DNA of 56,192 nt from a virus, in the IMG/VR virus record IMGVR_UViG_3300008113_000177, positions 1-56,192 of that record. One strand, 5' to 3'. Under the pieces are notes generated by a model. The model saw only the letters and a program-made list of their open reading frames with translations, was not told where the DNA came from and searched no databases. The stretch's first letter is position 1. Each line of letters opens with the position of its first letter. Below are positions 11,958-20,876 of this stretch, piece after piece. A program made the position numbers and the translations under genes.

Positions 11958-13626
11958 GCCGTTATCTGTCGCATTGCTTGAAGCGATGCAAGAGAAGTTT
12001 GATGAAGTGATTGATGGAAGTGGCTTTGATTCAAGGGCATATGCTATTGATGGTTCGGAACTTGAGTATCAGAAGTGGTTACGTAAGTTTGCTCCTCATG
12101 CTGCATCTGCACCATTAGCAAGGCATCACATTCGTGCGTGGGAATGGGCTGAAGGCATAGAGGCTGGTAATCCGCCTCCTGCTCTTATTGAGTGCTGGTT
12201 TCGTGGTGGTGGTAAGTCTACTACTATGGAGCTTATCTCTAGCCGTATTGCAGTCAAGGCTACACGCAGATTCCTTCTATATGTGTGTTCAACCCAAGAT
12301 GCCGCTAACCGTCACGTTGCAGATATAGCGAATACGATGGAGAAGTGTGGCATTGAGAGAGCCATCAATAAGTATGGATACTCTAGGGGTTGGAATGCTG
12401 AAAAACTACGTACTGCCAACGGGTTCAATATCTTAGCGTTTGGATTAGACACTGGCGCACGTGGTGTAAAGTTAGACAACCTTCGTCCTGACATGATTAT
12501 CTTGGACGATATTGATGAGCTTGATGACTCCGTCAATCGTGTTGAGAAGAAGATTCAGACTATCACCCAGACTATTCTCCCAGCGAAGAGTACCGATTGT
12601 GCGATTGTTTTTGTACAGAATAAAATTCACGCTAACTCAGTAATGAGTCGGGTATTAAATGGTGAGTTAGATATGTTACAAAACAGAATCCAATCACCTA
12701 TTGTTCCTGCCATTGAGAACCTAGAGTACATACCTATTGAAAAAGAAGACGGTCGTACTGGTTACAAGATTAAAAGTGGTGAGGCTAACTGGGACCACAA
12801 GTCTCTTGAGGTTTGCCAAAGAGAGATAGATGATTTTGGTATCATCGCATTCTTGCGTGAGTGCCAGCATGAAGTTGGTGTTGGTGGTAAGTTCTTCGGT
12901 GACTTTAGGGAATATGGTCCAGACGGAGAGCCTTGGCACGTAGTCGATTCTGTTGATACTCAGCCTTGGTGGAGATTCTGGGCAAGTCACGACTTTGGTA
13001 CGGGTTCACCAGCTGCATTTATCCTTTACTGTTCTGATGAAAAAGAGAACATCTACGTCATAGGTGAGTTCTATGAAGCAGGTCACGTATCAAGTAAGCA
13101 AGCCGAGAATGCTCTTCTCCTCTTGGAGAAGTTTAAGTTAGCAGAGGCATCTGATAGACGGTTTAAAGAAGGTAAGTGGAATACGAAGTTAGAGGCTATT
13201 GCCTTTGACTGGGCTAATACATTCCCACCTGAGAATCCTGCACAACGCATTGGTGAGTACCCTGTTGAGATTTGGTGGAAGAAGGGCTTGCCTTGTGTAC
13301 GTGCAGTCAAAGACCGTAAGGCTGGATGGCGTCGTGTCAAGGAATGGTTGATGGCGTCAAGGGTTGAAGGTGACAAGGTTAAGCCTAAGATACGCATAGT
13401 GCGTGACGCTTGCCCTAACCTGATACGTGAGTTAGGCAAGACTATGGCTGACCCACGAGACCCTGAAGATATTGATGGTGGTACACGTAGCGACCACGCT
13501 ATTGACTCGTTTAGGTATGGATTGATGTGGCGTGAATATCCTGTTCAGTGTCCAGAGACTTCTGACATGAAAACGTGGAAACCTTTGTGGGCAGATGATG
13601 GATATGGAAGGAAAGATTACCTGTGA
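11884..13626 (+). CDS. terL: Terminase large subunit (packaging ATPase/nuclease)
   Basis: The protein powers DNA packaging and cuts the concatemer. The Walker A-like element is FRGGGKSTTM near residues 107-116, the Walker B is MIILDDIDELDD near 205-216, and a coupling motif follows near IVFVQNK. The C-terminal RNase H-type nuclease starts at SHDFGTG near 367-373, with later acidic residues in AFDWANT and the final DHAIDSFRYG. At 580 residues it is within the usual range. GAGG lies before the ATG, inside the end of the upstream gene. Confidence 0.95.
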   Translation: MAQQKSQVNTKITPKALRKFIRPNKPLSVALLEAMQEKFDEVIDGSGFDSRAYAIDGSELEYQKWLRKFAPHAASAPLARHHIRAWEWAEGIEAGNPPPALIECWFRGGGKSTTMELISSRIAVKATRRFLLYVCSTQDAANRHVADIANTMEKCGIERAINKYGYSRGWNAEKLRTANGFNILAFGLDTGARGVKLDNLRPDMIILDDIDELDDSVNRVEKKIQTITQTILPAKSTDCAIVFVQNKIHANSVMSRVLNGELDMLQNRIQSPIVPAIENLEYIPIEKEDGRTGYKIKSGEANWDHKSLEVCQREIDDFGIIAFLRECQHEVGVGGKFFGDFREYGPDGEPWHVVDSVDTQPWWRFWASHDFGTGSPAAFILYCSDEKENIYVIGEFYEAGHVSSKQAENALLLLEKFKLAEASDRRFKEGKWNTKLEAIAFDWANTFPPENPAQRIGEYPVEIWWKKGLPCVRAVKDRKAGWRRVKEWLMASRVEGDKVKPKIRIVRDACPNLIRELGKTMADPRDPEDIDGGTRSDHAIDSFRYGLMWREYPVQCPETSDMKTWKPLWADDGYGRKDYL

Positions 13627-13763
13627 GATTTACAGATATTTACTTTGGTACACTCGCATTTATAGTTGCAAGTGCGTGTATGTATACTGCATATGAATTA
13701 CACTGCATTCGTAGAAACATTCCTGTAAAGAAAAAACAGGATGACAAGGGATGGTACATCTGA
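13623..13763 (+). CDS. 46-aa single-span membrane protein after terL
   Basis: GTG at 13623 overlaps the terL stop as GTGA, and TGA at 13761-13763 overlaps the portal start as TGATG, so the frame exactly fills the gap. Residues about 5-25 (IYFGTLAFIVASACMYTAYEL) form a membrane helix, followed by a basic tail ending KGWYI. Its place in the head operon is unusual for a holin, but holin or spanin-like roles cannot be excluded. Confidence 0.62.
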   Translation: MRFTDIYFGTLAFIVASACMYTAYELHCIRRNIPVKKKQDDKGWYI

Positions 13764-15994
13764 TGAGACTGCCGCTTCAGCGTAAAAGGAATAAGAATAC
13801 TAGTGGGATGGACGTTATGTCTGGGCTTGTGTCCTTTGCTGAACAGAAGATTCAGGAAGAAAACCAGCCTAAGGTAATGGCTTACGAACAACGACTTGTA
13901 TCAGGTATCCCTGGTGCTGCGAAGTTGAAGAACGATGAAACTATTACTGATAATAATCTTACTCTTGACCATAACTCTAATGAGTGGAAGGTATTACCTG
14001 AAGCACCAGACGAAGAAAAGATAAAGATTACCAAGTTTGTCAAAGAGCAATTTGATATTGCTTATCGTGCTAGGCAAGAGATGGAACTTGAATGGGCTAT
14101 GTCAGTAGCCTTCTTTGAGGGTCGGCAATGGTTTCGTATTTCAAGTCAGACTCGTAATCTTATTCAGTTACAGAATAAGGACGAACCTAACCGTTACATC
14201 ACTGTCAATAAGATGCGTCCATTGATTGATGGTGTAGTAGGCAAGCTTACGCAGGTTGGTCCAGATGCAAGGGCTGTTCCACTATCTCAGTCGCAACGTG
14301 ACTTATTAGCATCTGATGAAGCAAACCATATCTGCAATCATTATAATCGTCAGTTTAGTCGTGAAACTCAGCTCAAGGAACGTGTTCGCTGGGCTTGTGT
14401 ATGTGGAACGTCTTACCTGAAGATTTACTGGGATGCTAACGGTGAACAGGTTATGCCTTACTTCTCTCCTGAAACAGGTGAGATTACAGGTTATGAGAAT
14501 ATCCAGATTGGTGATGTACGAGAAGAGATTCTTCCAGCCTTTGACGTATTCCTAGACCCAACAGCAAAGCGTGATGCTGATGTTCGTTGGTTGATTCATG
14601 CGTCTGCAAAGCCACTGTCTTGGTTTGTAGATAACTATGGTGACACAGGTAAGTTAGTCAATCCTGACGCTATGATGGGCAACAACGCATCGTATATTGA
14701 TGCTTACTTAGAGGGCGGTAACGGTTCTGGTAATGGGTGGGTTCCACCTTCTACTGCTAGGCTTGCTCAAAGTGACTCAAAAAAACGTGCTGCAATTGTT
14801 TATGAGTACTGGGAAAAACCGTCACAACAGTATCCATCAGGGCGATATATAGTTAGCACTAACTCAGTTCTACTTCACGCTGGACCTTGGCTATACAAGA
14901 AGAAGGATGAGTTCCCATTCATTCCTCTCCGATGGCAACCACGTAGTGGTACACCTTATGGACACGCACTAGGCTTTGACTTGTGTTCGCTTCAGCAGAC
15001 ATACAACCGAGTCTATTCACGTATGCTTGAGCAGTTTGAGCAACAGCGTGACTACGTGATGGTTCAACGATTGTCTAATGTAGGTGCTGACGCTTTCAAT
15101 CATACTGGTGATGACTATTATGATGAGAGCCGTACATACAAGAAGATTTACTACAACCCCGGTGCTGCGCCTCCAGTTGTAAGTCGTGCGCCGGGTATCG
15201 GTGGTGACCTATTCCCTATGCTTCAATACATAGAGAAAGACATGATGGATATTGCTGGATTGCATGACGTATCGCAAGGTATGGCTCCTGCTGGAACACC
15301 AGCTGAGGCAGTCCAGTTGCTTCAACGTGCAGACAATACTCAACACTCTTATGTACGTGCGGACATCGAAATATCAGCCGCTAAAATCAAGGAGTGGGAG
15401 ATTTCTCTCGTAGAGCAGTTTGGTGTTGCTCCATTCATTGGAAATGTTGAAGGAAGCGGTAATCCATACGACAGTATTGAGCAAGGTGTTATTACCTTTG
15501 AGCATATACGTAATGGTGGTCAATACCGCATCGTCTATGTCCCAGGCTCCAGTATGGAAGACAGCCCTGACCAGAAGCTGCAAAAGGTTTTGACTATGCG
15601 TCAGATGGGATTATTTGGTGACCCAAGCGACCCATCAACAAACAAGCTTGTAGTCAGTATGCTCAACATACCTGAGACATCAAAGATTATTCAGCACTTG
15701 AATGAGCAAGAAGAAGGTATGGCTCAACAAGCAATGATGGCACAGCAGATGGCTATGCAACAACAGTCTGTTGCTGAACAGTCTGCTAGTAAGTTTGACC
15801 CAGAGACTGCTCAGATGCAGTCACAACTGGAGATACAGAAGATACAGGCACAGGTCGCTGCAAAGACTGACGCTGACCTAGTCAAGATGCGTGAGCGTTC
15901 TCGATTGACTCAAGAGAACGATGCTGCAAAGGGTATTGTTGACATTTCTACGGAAAAAATTAAAAGTCAAACAATGCCGAACGCCAATCAATAG
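13763..15994 (+). CDS. Portal protein, P22-like family
   Basis: The protein forms the twelve-fold ring at the head vertex through which DNA passes. Features include RYITVNKMRPLIDGVVGKLTQ near 145-165, a crown and stem region, and a C-terminal Gln/Met-rich coiled tail (QQAMMAQQMAMQQQ) followed by a KIQAQVAAKTDADLVK helix. The length of about 743 residues and the YNRVYSRMLEQ element match P22-type portals rather than the shorter HK97 type. Start codons at 13751, 13763 and 13808 are all possible; 13763 is chosen for the stop-start overlap. Confidence 0.92.
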   Translation: MRLPLQRKRNKNTSGMDVMSGLVSFAEQKIQEENQPKVMAYEQRLVSGIPGAAKLKNDETITDNNLTLDHNSNEWKVLPEAPDEEKIKITKFVKEQFDIAYRARQEMELEWAMSVAFFEGRQWFRISSQTRNLIQLQNKDEPNRYITVNKMRPLIDGVVGKLTQVGPDARAVPLSQSQRDLLASDEANHICNHYNRQFSRETQLKERVRWACVCGTSYLKIYWDANGEQVMPYFSPETGEITGYENIQIGDVREEILPAFDVFLDPTAKRDADVRWLIHASAKPLSWFVDNYGDTGKLVNPDAMMGNNASYIDAYLEGGNGSGNGWVPPSTARLAQSDSKKRAAIVYEYWEKPSQQYPSGRYIVSTNSVLLHAGPWLYKKKDEFPFIPLRWQPRSGTPYGHALGFDLCSLQQTYNRVYSRMLEQFEQQRDYVMVQRLSNVGADAFNHTGDDYYDESRTYKKIYYNPGAAPPVVSRAPGIGGDLFPMLQYIEKDMMDIAGLHDVSQGMAPAGTPAEAVQLLQRADNTQHSYVRADIEISAAKIKEWEISLVEQFGVAPFIGNVEGSGNPYDSIEQGVITFEHIRNGGQYRIVYVPGSSMEDSPDQKLQKVLTMRQMGLFGDPSDPSTNKLVVSMLNIPETSKIIQHLNEQEEGMAQQAMMAQQMAMQQQSVAEQSASKFDPETAQMQSQLEIQKIQAQVAAKTDADLVKMRERSRLTQENDAAKGIVDISTEKIKSQTMPNANQ

Positions 15995-16027
15995 TTGGCA
16001 AAACCATAATTAAGGAGTACGATTAAT

Positions 16028-16861
16028 TTGTCAGACGAGATGATGATACCTACACCCGAATCATCAACGGGTGCGTCAGACGGTTACGGCGTTGGTAACG
16101 CCATATTGGACGAAGTACGTGGAGCCGCCGTCTACGATACTTATAGCACAGAAGGCGTTAACGATGATGCTATGGTCCCAGCGGAGCAATCCGCAACTGA
16201 TGATGACTTCGGTTATCTGTCAGAGCCAGTTGAAACTTCTAATGAGCCTGGACCAATCCCATACGAGCGGTTCAAGGAAGTAAACGATAAAGCTAAGTCT
16301 TATTCCGACCGTTACGAGAAGTGGGCTGATGTTATCCAGCAGTTTGAACAGCAGGGGTTCCAATCCTCAGCTGACATTCGCAAGATGCAACAGCAACAAC
16401 AAGTCGAAATGCAGGAAGAGTCAATAAGGCAGCATTATCGAGAACTTCAATCTCAAGAACTTGTTGACCCTACTACTGCCCAACTGCAACTTGATGCTGA
16501 ACTCCAGAAGTTCCGCTATGAACAAGCAATGCAGGAAGTTGGACAGTTTATAAGTCAGCGAGAGCGAGAACAGGCGATACAGCAGTATCCACTGGCACAA
16601 AAAGCAAGTCACTTAGTGGACAGTCTGGTTAATGTAGGTATTAAGCCTACTGATGCCGTAAAGATGGTTCACGAACAAATCCAGAGTTTACAACAATCGT
16701 TAGTGCCAGAACTTACTAAACAGGTTGTTCAAAGTCAGCGTACTCCGACTCCGCAATCTCAAGCAGGTTCGGCAGCACCAACGGTTAGTGGAAACTCACA
16801 AGCTCCTCGAAGGATGAGCTTATCGGATTTAATGGGTATTAATCGAAATAGACCAATGTAG
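16028..16861 (+). CDS. Putative scaffolding protein
   Basis: The 277-residue protein lies between portal and major capsid, the usual place for scaffold. The N-terminus is acidic and disordered, the middle is a Gln/Glu-rich coiled coil (residues about 85-190), and the C-terminus is short and basic, ending RRMSLSDLMGINRNRPM. A basic C-terminal helix that touches the capsid protein is known for phage scaffolds. AAGGAG ten bases before the TTG supports the TTG at 16028; ATG at 16040 is too far away. Confidence 0.82.
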   Translation: MSDEMMIPTPESSTGASDGYGVGNAILDEVRGAAVYDTYSTEGVNDDAMVPAEQSATDDDFGYLSEPVETSNEPGPIPYERFKEVNDKAKSYSDRYEKWADVIQQFEQQGFQSSADIRKMQQQQQVEMQEESIRQHYRELQSQELVDPTTAQLQLDAELQKFRYEQAMQEVGQFISQREREQAIQQYPLAQKASHLVDSLVNVGIKPTDAVKMVHEQIQSLQQSLVPELTKQVVQSQRTPTPQSQAGSAAPTVSGNSQAPRRMSLSDLMGINRNRPM

Positions 16862-16874
16862 GAAGGCTAAATAA

Positions 16875-17891
16875 ATGGCTATTGACTTCAACGGTGCTTT
16901 GACGCTTGCGGACCAAGCAGCAATCAGCAATGACCCTCTCGTCAAAGAAATCACCAAATCTCTTCACAAAACGTGGAATGCCCTTAAGGATATTCCTCTC
17001 TACACATCACCATCGCTCAAGCAGATTGGTGTTCGTTACCTCAACTCCGGTATCCCTGCGCCAAACTGGACGGGTGTAAACTCTGAACCAGTCGCAGTAA
17101 AGGGACGCCCAAAGTCGTACGAAGAGCAGATGTACCTGATTCGCAACAAGATTCTTGTTGACCACGTACTTCTCGACCAGCCTACGAATATTATCGACCC
17201 AATCGAAGCTCAGGTACAAATCTTCCTTGAAGGTTTTGCTTATGATTTCAACGATAAATTTGTAAACAATAACCCGCTAACAGGCAATATTGACTGTTTT
17301 CCGGGTCTTGCTTATCGTATGGACAACCCTAGTGACTTTGACATTCCTTCTGAAATGTCTTTGGTTGCACCAGACGCTGCCCGTATTGATATCTCTGCTA
17401 GTACAACATCTGCTACGGCTAACGCATTCTTTGCTTACCTCCAGCAGTTGCTTGACAACATGAATTCCCCAGATGGAGATGGTGTTGTTTTGTATATGTC
17501 TGAGAAGGCAAAGCGTTCCGTTGAGTTTGCTATCCGTACTATGGGTATTGGTGCTGGTTTCGATGTCACTCGTGACTCGTTCGACCGCCCAGTTGAGAAG
17601 TACAAGAATGCAACCGTTCGTACAGTTGGTCGTAAGGCTGACGGTACTACGAGTGTAATCTCGGATACTCAGACCGCATCTGGTATTACAGGTTCCGTTG
17701 CTTCCTCCATCTATGCAGTTCGTTATGGAACTGGATATGCACAGGGATGGCAGAGTGGACCATTCAAGCCAACCTACCTTGGTCTCTCCAAGGAAAATGG
17801 CATCATGCACAACGTTGTCTTCGACTGGGGTATCGGGTTGTGGATTCCACACACTCGTGCTGTTGGTCGCTTGTTCTGCCGAGTCGCATAA
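16875..17891 (+). CDS. Major capsid protein (HK97 fold)
   Basis: The 338-residue protein has the order expected for the fold: a helical N-arm, the E-loop-like region YLNSGIPAPNWTGV near 55-68, the spine helix region ATANAFFAYLQQLLDNMN near 178-195, SEKAKRSVEFAIR, and the P-domain end VVFDWGIGLWIPHTRAVGRLF. Highly biased toward preferred codons and a strong GGAAGG site before the ATG fit the most abundant virion protein. No protease gene is next to it, so maturation by cleavage is not evident. Confidence 0.88.
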   Translation: MAIDFNGALTLADQAAISNDPLVKEITKSLHKTWNALKDIPLYTSPSLKQIGVRYLNSGIPAPNWTGVNSEPVAVKGRPKSYEEQMYLIRNKILVDHVLLDQPTNIIDPIEAQVQIFLEGFAYDFNDKFVNNNPLTGNIDCFPGLAYRMDNPSDFDIPSEMSLVAPDAARIDISASTTSATANAFFAYLQQLLDNMNSPDGDGVVLYMSEKAKRSVEFAIRTMGIGAGFDVTRDSFDRPVEKYKNATVRTVGRKADGTTSVISDTQTASGITGSVASSIYAVRYGTGYAQGWQSGPFKPTYLGLSKENGIMHNVVFDWGIGLWIPHTRAVGRLFCRVA

Positions 17892-17909
17892 TAGAAAGGA
17901 AGAATAGAA

Positions 17910-18482
17910 ATGGCACGTGATAAGAAGGCTTCCTTCAAATTTACAGCTGTAACTGGAGCAACTGCTCCTCAGATGAACCAGACTGCAACAACTGATAAGT
18001 TGGGTGCAACCATTACGGTTACAGCATCATCTGTTGCTTATCGTGGCGCATCTGATGTGTTCTCGACTCCAAACATGATTCTTGCAGCTGCTGCAGACTT
18101 TGCTTCACAGGCAGATACTGCTGCATCAGGGTCATCTGACCTTGCAGGAACAAACGGGCAGAATAGCCCACTGTTTGCAAAAGTCATTTACACAATGGGT
18201 GGAACACTTACAAACATTGGGTCTCCAGTTTGGAAAGTCGTTGCTTCTGCTGCATCTACAGTATCTGCTGGCGCACTGTCCTCGTCTCCTGTAAGTATTT
18301 CGGCTGAAGTCCCACTTCAGACTTCCGCTGGAACGTATGTTGCATACCTACCTGTATTGTCTCCTAAGCCATATTGGCAACTGCAACTTACTGGTACTGC
18401 TTCTGGTTCTGCATCTGGAGCAACAGTACAGGTAGTTATGGCTGCACTGGTCAATGGACGTGATGGCGCAGTCGGTCTCTAA
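17910..18482 (+). CDS. Probable head decoration or accessory capsid protein (190 aa)
   Basis: The protein is rich in Ala, Ser, Thr and Val, with repeated beta-strand patterns such as TITVTASSVAY and ISAEVPLQTSAGTYVAYLPVL, and a short basic start MARDKKASFKF. It follows the major capsid gene with a clear AAAGGAAG site, a place often taken by decoration proteins. No family signature is recognised, so the role is a context inference. A tail or fibre protein would be the alternative. Confidence 0.6.
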   Translation: MARDKKASFKFTAVTGATAPQMNQTATTDKLGATITVTASSVAYRGASDVFSTPNMILAAAADFASQADTAASGSSDLAGTNGQNSPLFAKVIYTMGGTLTNIGSPVWKVVASAASTVSAGALSSSPVSISAEVPLQTSAGTYVAYLPVLSPKPYWQLQLTGTASGSASGATVQVVMAALVNGRDGAVGL

Positions 18483-18500
18483 TTAGACTAAGGTAACAAG

Positions 18501-19142
18501 ATGACACTAGGTGAAATCAAACAAAAGGTCAGGATGATAGGTTTGCACCACTTTGGTAGCAAGCAAGACCTTGACCCATTTGGCTTAGAATACCTAGTGT
18601 TGGAAGCTGCCAATCAGATAGCCCGTAAAACAGACTGTTTGTTTGGCAGACGTTACCTAGACTTAGAAGATGGTACAGACGAGTATTGCTCCCCTGATAT
18701 GTATCGTATTAGGGGAGTATTCAAGTTAGAAGATAACGAGTACCGACGGCTACGACTGTTAGACTTTGCTGATAGGCAAGTAGACCGCTATAGGACTCAA
18801 GGTGACGCTGTTATTGACGCTTGCATACTTTATGCAACGAATAGGCTTAGGTTCCTTCCTACGCCAATCTCAAGTGTTACAAACGGCGTGATGATTGAAG
18901 GTTACTGTCAGCCTGGAATGATATGGCAGTACGATACGAACGGTAATGCTGTACCTCTGGCAGATGACCAAGAGTGTCCATTGCCAGACTCAGCACACGA
19001 CTGTCTTGTTTTTAGTGTTCTTTACTCTCGTGCTATGCAGATGAAGGATGCTAATGTACTTGCTATATATAAGGCAGAATATTTAGATAGACTGGGTATG
19101 GTTGAATCTAACTCTGCTATCTATGGTCGAAGGACAGTTTAA
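18501..19142 (+). CDS. Head-tail adaptor-like protein (213 aa)
   Basis: It begins MTLGEIKQKVRMIGL and contains LVLEAANQIARKTDCLFGRRY, then a beta-rich core and a C-terminal helical segment HDCLVFSVLYSRAMQMKDANVLAIYKAEY in parts. Helical ends around an insert are typical of adaptors that sit under the portal. The start overlaps nothing and has AAGGTAACAAG upstream; the end overlaps the next gene by one base (TAATG). It and the following gene are similar in plan, so they may both be adaptors. Confidence 0.68.
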   Translation: MTLGEIKQKVRMIGLHHFGSKQDLDPFGLEYLVLEAANQIARKTDCLFGRRYLDLEDGTDEYCSPDMYRIRGVFKLEDNEYRRLRLLDFADRQVDRYRTQGDAVIDACILYATNRLRFLPTPISSVTNGVMIEGYCQPGMIWQYDTNGNAVPLADDQECPLPDSAHDCLVFSVLYSRAMQMKDANVLAIYKAEYLDRLGMVESNSAIYGRRTV

Positions 19143-19882
19143 TGGCAACCCTGACTACACTTACATCAGAGGTTATTCGCCTCCTGAACGAAGCAACTAA
19201 CTCCTCAGTAGGTGAAGTTGGCGATGGTTCAGGAACTGTTACGACTACGACCAATCAAACGATTGAGGTTTACCTCAACGAAGCTATTAAAGAAACGTGT
19301 AGGACTTGTATATACGTTCCAGCAAAAGGAACAGTTACTCAGTCCAATCCTATTATCAACTTGTCTAGCATTAGCCTAGACTCAACCTATGTACCAACTG
19401 ACGCTTCAACGGTGAACGACGCTAGTAGTATGTGGTTTCCTCTAACTGTCCAATCTGGGCTTACAAACCTAGTCCACTGTAGTGAACCTACCCTAAGGGC
19501 ATATGACCCCACGTTCGAGTCTACAGCGGCTGGTACGCCTAAGTATTGGTATCGCTCTGGTGATTACCAGATAAGGATTTATCCTGCTCCATCAGCATCC
19601 ACTGTATTTACTGTTTATGGTTGTGGCACACTTGGTGATATTGGTGCTACATCTGTTACGGTTATTCCTGATGACTTGCAGTTGAGAATGTGGGCTAGTT
19701 ACGCTGCCTACAAGTTGGCATTAAAGAATACGGATGACCCATCTGTTGCTCAACGTGCCTTCTGGGGAAATTGGTACAACGAGACTCGTATGAGATTGTG
19801 GTCTCAACTTGATACATTCTTGCGTATGCCAGGTTCTCCATTTGCAATCCCTCCAGTTACAGGTGGTTCCGATGGAAGCTAA
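19142..19882 (+). CDS. Second head-tail adaptor or connector protein (246 aa)
   Basis: The N-terminus TLTTLTSEVIRLLNEATNSS and the helix YLNEAIKETCRTC are followed by a beta-rich domain with YWYRSGDYQIRIYPAPSAST, and a helical end PDDLQLRMWASYAAYKLALK. This looks like a gp4/gp6-type adaptor joining portal to nozzle. Ends with a Gly/Ser tail. Overlap with the next gene by eleven bases suggests coupled translation. Confidence 0.68.
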   Translation: MATLTTLTSEVIRLLNEATNSSVGEVGDGSGTVTTTTNQTIEVYLNEAIKETCRTCIYVPAKGTVTQSNPIINLSSISLDSTYVPTDASTVNDASSMWFPLTVQSGLTNLVHCSEPTLRAYDPTFESTAAGTPKYWYRSGDYQIRIYPAPSASTVFTVYGCGTLGDIGATSVTVIPDDLQLRMWASYAAYKLALKNTDDPSVAQRAFWGNWYNETRMRLWSQLDTFLRMPGSPFAIPPVTGGSDGS

Positions 19883-20141
19883 AGACATCCTCCCAGTAGT
19901 ACTTTCTACTTTGCTAACCGGCGTATCGTCGTTCTTAGGCGCATCATTTACGTTTGTACGTAAAGTAGACAAGCTTGAGATTATGCTGGCTAACCTTACA
20001 ACACAAAGTGAGATTCAGTATAAAGACCTGAAGAGTAGCATTCACGATATGCGAGTTGAGATTGTACGACTGGATAAAGAGTTGCAGAATGTCAAGGAAC
20101 GACTGAGAGTCCTAGAGGAAAAGACTAAGACATCAAGATGA
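19872..20141 (+). CDS. Membrane plus coiled-coil protein, holin or spanin candidate (89 aa)
   Basis: The ATG at 19872 follows GGTGGTTCCG. Residues about 5-30 (ILPVVLSTLLTGVSSFLGASFT) form a membrane helix; the rest is a coiled coil with regular heptads, from DKLEIMLANLTTQ to NVKERLRVLEEK. One helix plus a charged coil resembles hemolysin-XhlA-type holin partners. It overlaps the next membrane protein gene by four bases, so the two may act together in lysis. Confidence 0.65.
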   Translation: MEAKDILPVVLSTLLTGVSSFLGASFTFVRKVDKLEIMLANLTTQSEIQYKDLKSSIHDMRVEIVRLDKELQNVKERLRVLEEKTKTSR

Positions 20142-20473
20142 ACATAGCCTGGAGTAGACTGGTATGGATTGCACTTGGTGCATTTATGGCTAGTGCTGGA
20201 CCCGCATTCAATATGGAGTGGGAAGCAAAGCACATACCAGATACTGCCACGTTTGGTTATGTTATGAAAGCGTTTACGTTATGTGCTATTGAAGGAGTAC
20301 GTGCAGGTGTTCCTGCACTGGTAACTGCGGTAATAGCATTCTTTGTACGTCAGGACTCAGATGCAAAAGTCTTTCAGTTGCAGTCTCAAAAAGAAGTAGT
20401 ATTGAAACATATACGTGAGAGTTCACCAAGTGACTTAGTTTTTGGTAAGTCAACTAAAGAGGAAATAACATGA
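20138..20473 (+). CDS. Holin-like membrane protein, cassette copy 1 (111 aa)
   Basis: Two hydrophobic segments are visible, residues about 5-22 (WSRLVWIALGAFMASAG) and 54-72 (VRAGVPALVTAVIAFFVR), followed by a soluble helical tail. The protein at 22645 is a diverged relative: similar spacing, a shared final membrane pattern A-G-V-x-A-x-V, and the same place before a 75-residue protein. It could be a holin or a membrane protein tied to the tail fibres. Coupled by ATGA overlaps on both sides. Confidence 0.68.
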   Translation: MNIAWSRLVWIALGAFMASAGPAFNMEWEAKHIPDTATFGYVMKAFTLCAIEGVRAGVPALVTAVIAFFVRQDSDAKVFQLQSQKEVVLKHIRESSPSDLVFGKSTKEEIT

Positions 20474-20652
20474 GCTGGCTAAGTAAGTTATTGAAGAAGA
20501 CTACTAATGTCCCTGAGGTCAAGATACCTTTTGGTGAGGCTATGATTCTGAGTCAGATTGCTGACAACCTAGACTTTATGAGTGTGAGTGACCTTGAGAT
20601 GTTGCGTGACCTTACGCTAGTTGCTATTGAAAATCGTAGGGTGAAGAAGTGA
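20470..20652 (+). CDS. 60-aa helical protein, unknown
   Basis: The sequence begins MSWLSKLLKKTTNVPEV and ends MSVSDLEMLRDLTLVAIENRRVKK. The C-terminal pattern SV-x-DL-x-x-L-x(6)-IE-x-RR also occurs in the 43-residue protein at 30695, so the two may be distant relatives. An amphipathic basic N-terminus may attach to membrane. It sits between the holin-like gene and the 75-residue gene with four-base overlaps. No family recognised. Confidence 0.65.
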   Translation: MSWLSKLLKKTTNVPEVKIPFGEAMILSQIADNLDFMSVSDLEMLRDLTLVAIENRRVKK

Positions 20653-20876
20653 ACCTCCAAAACTTCCGCATTGAAAAGGAACAAGCACCGTCTACCGATT
20701 GGAAGGTCTTTGGTGACATCTACGACGATAATGGCAATCTTATAAACACATTCGGTGTTGATGGTACAAGCGTTAATGTTTGGTGGGTTACTCAAGACGA
20801 ACAGTTTCAGTTTGGTATTGTCAGCCAGTTTGCGGTGATTATGGCACAGCAGATAACACAAGGTACATCTGAATAA
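20649..20876 (+). CDS. 75-aa protein of the tail-fibre cassette, copy 1
   Basis: The GTG start overlaps the previous stop as GTGA, and the stop overlaps the fibre start as TAATG. Its relative at 22893 shares YDD-x-GN-L, GTSV, WW-x-TQ and VSQF-x-x-IMAQ along the whole length. Because each copy directly precedes a beta-helix fibre, a chaperone or base-attachment role is likely. No known family was recognised. Confidence 0.72.
   Translation: MNLQNFRIEKEQAPSTDWKVFGDIYDDNGNLINTFGVDGTSVNVWWVTQDEQFQFGIVSQFAVIMAQQITQGTSE

Noticed and set aside
17277-17852. Open leftward frame of 191 codons
   Set aside because: Antisense to the major capsid gene; Ser/Thr/Asn-rich shadow without a ribosome-binding site.
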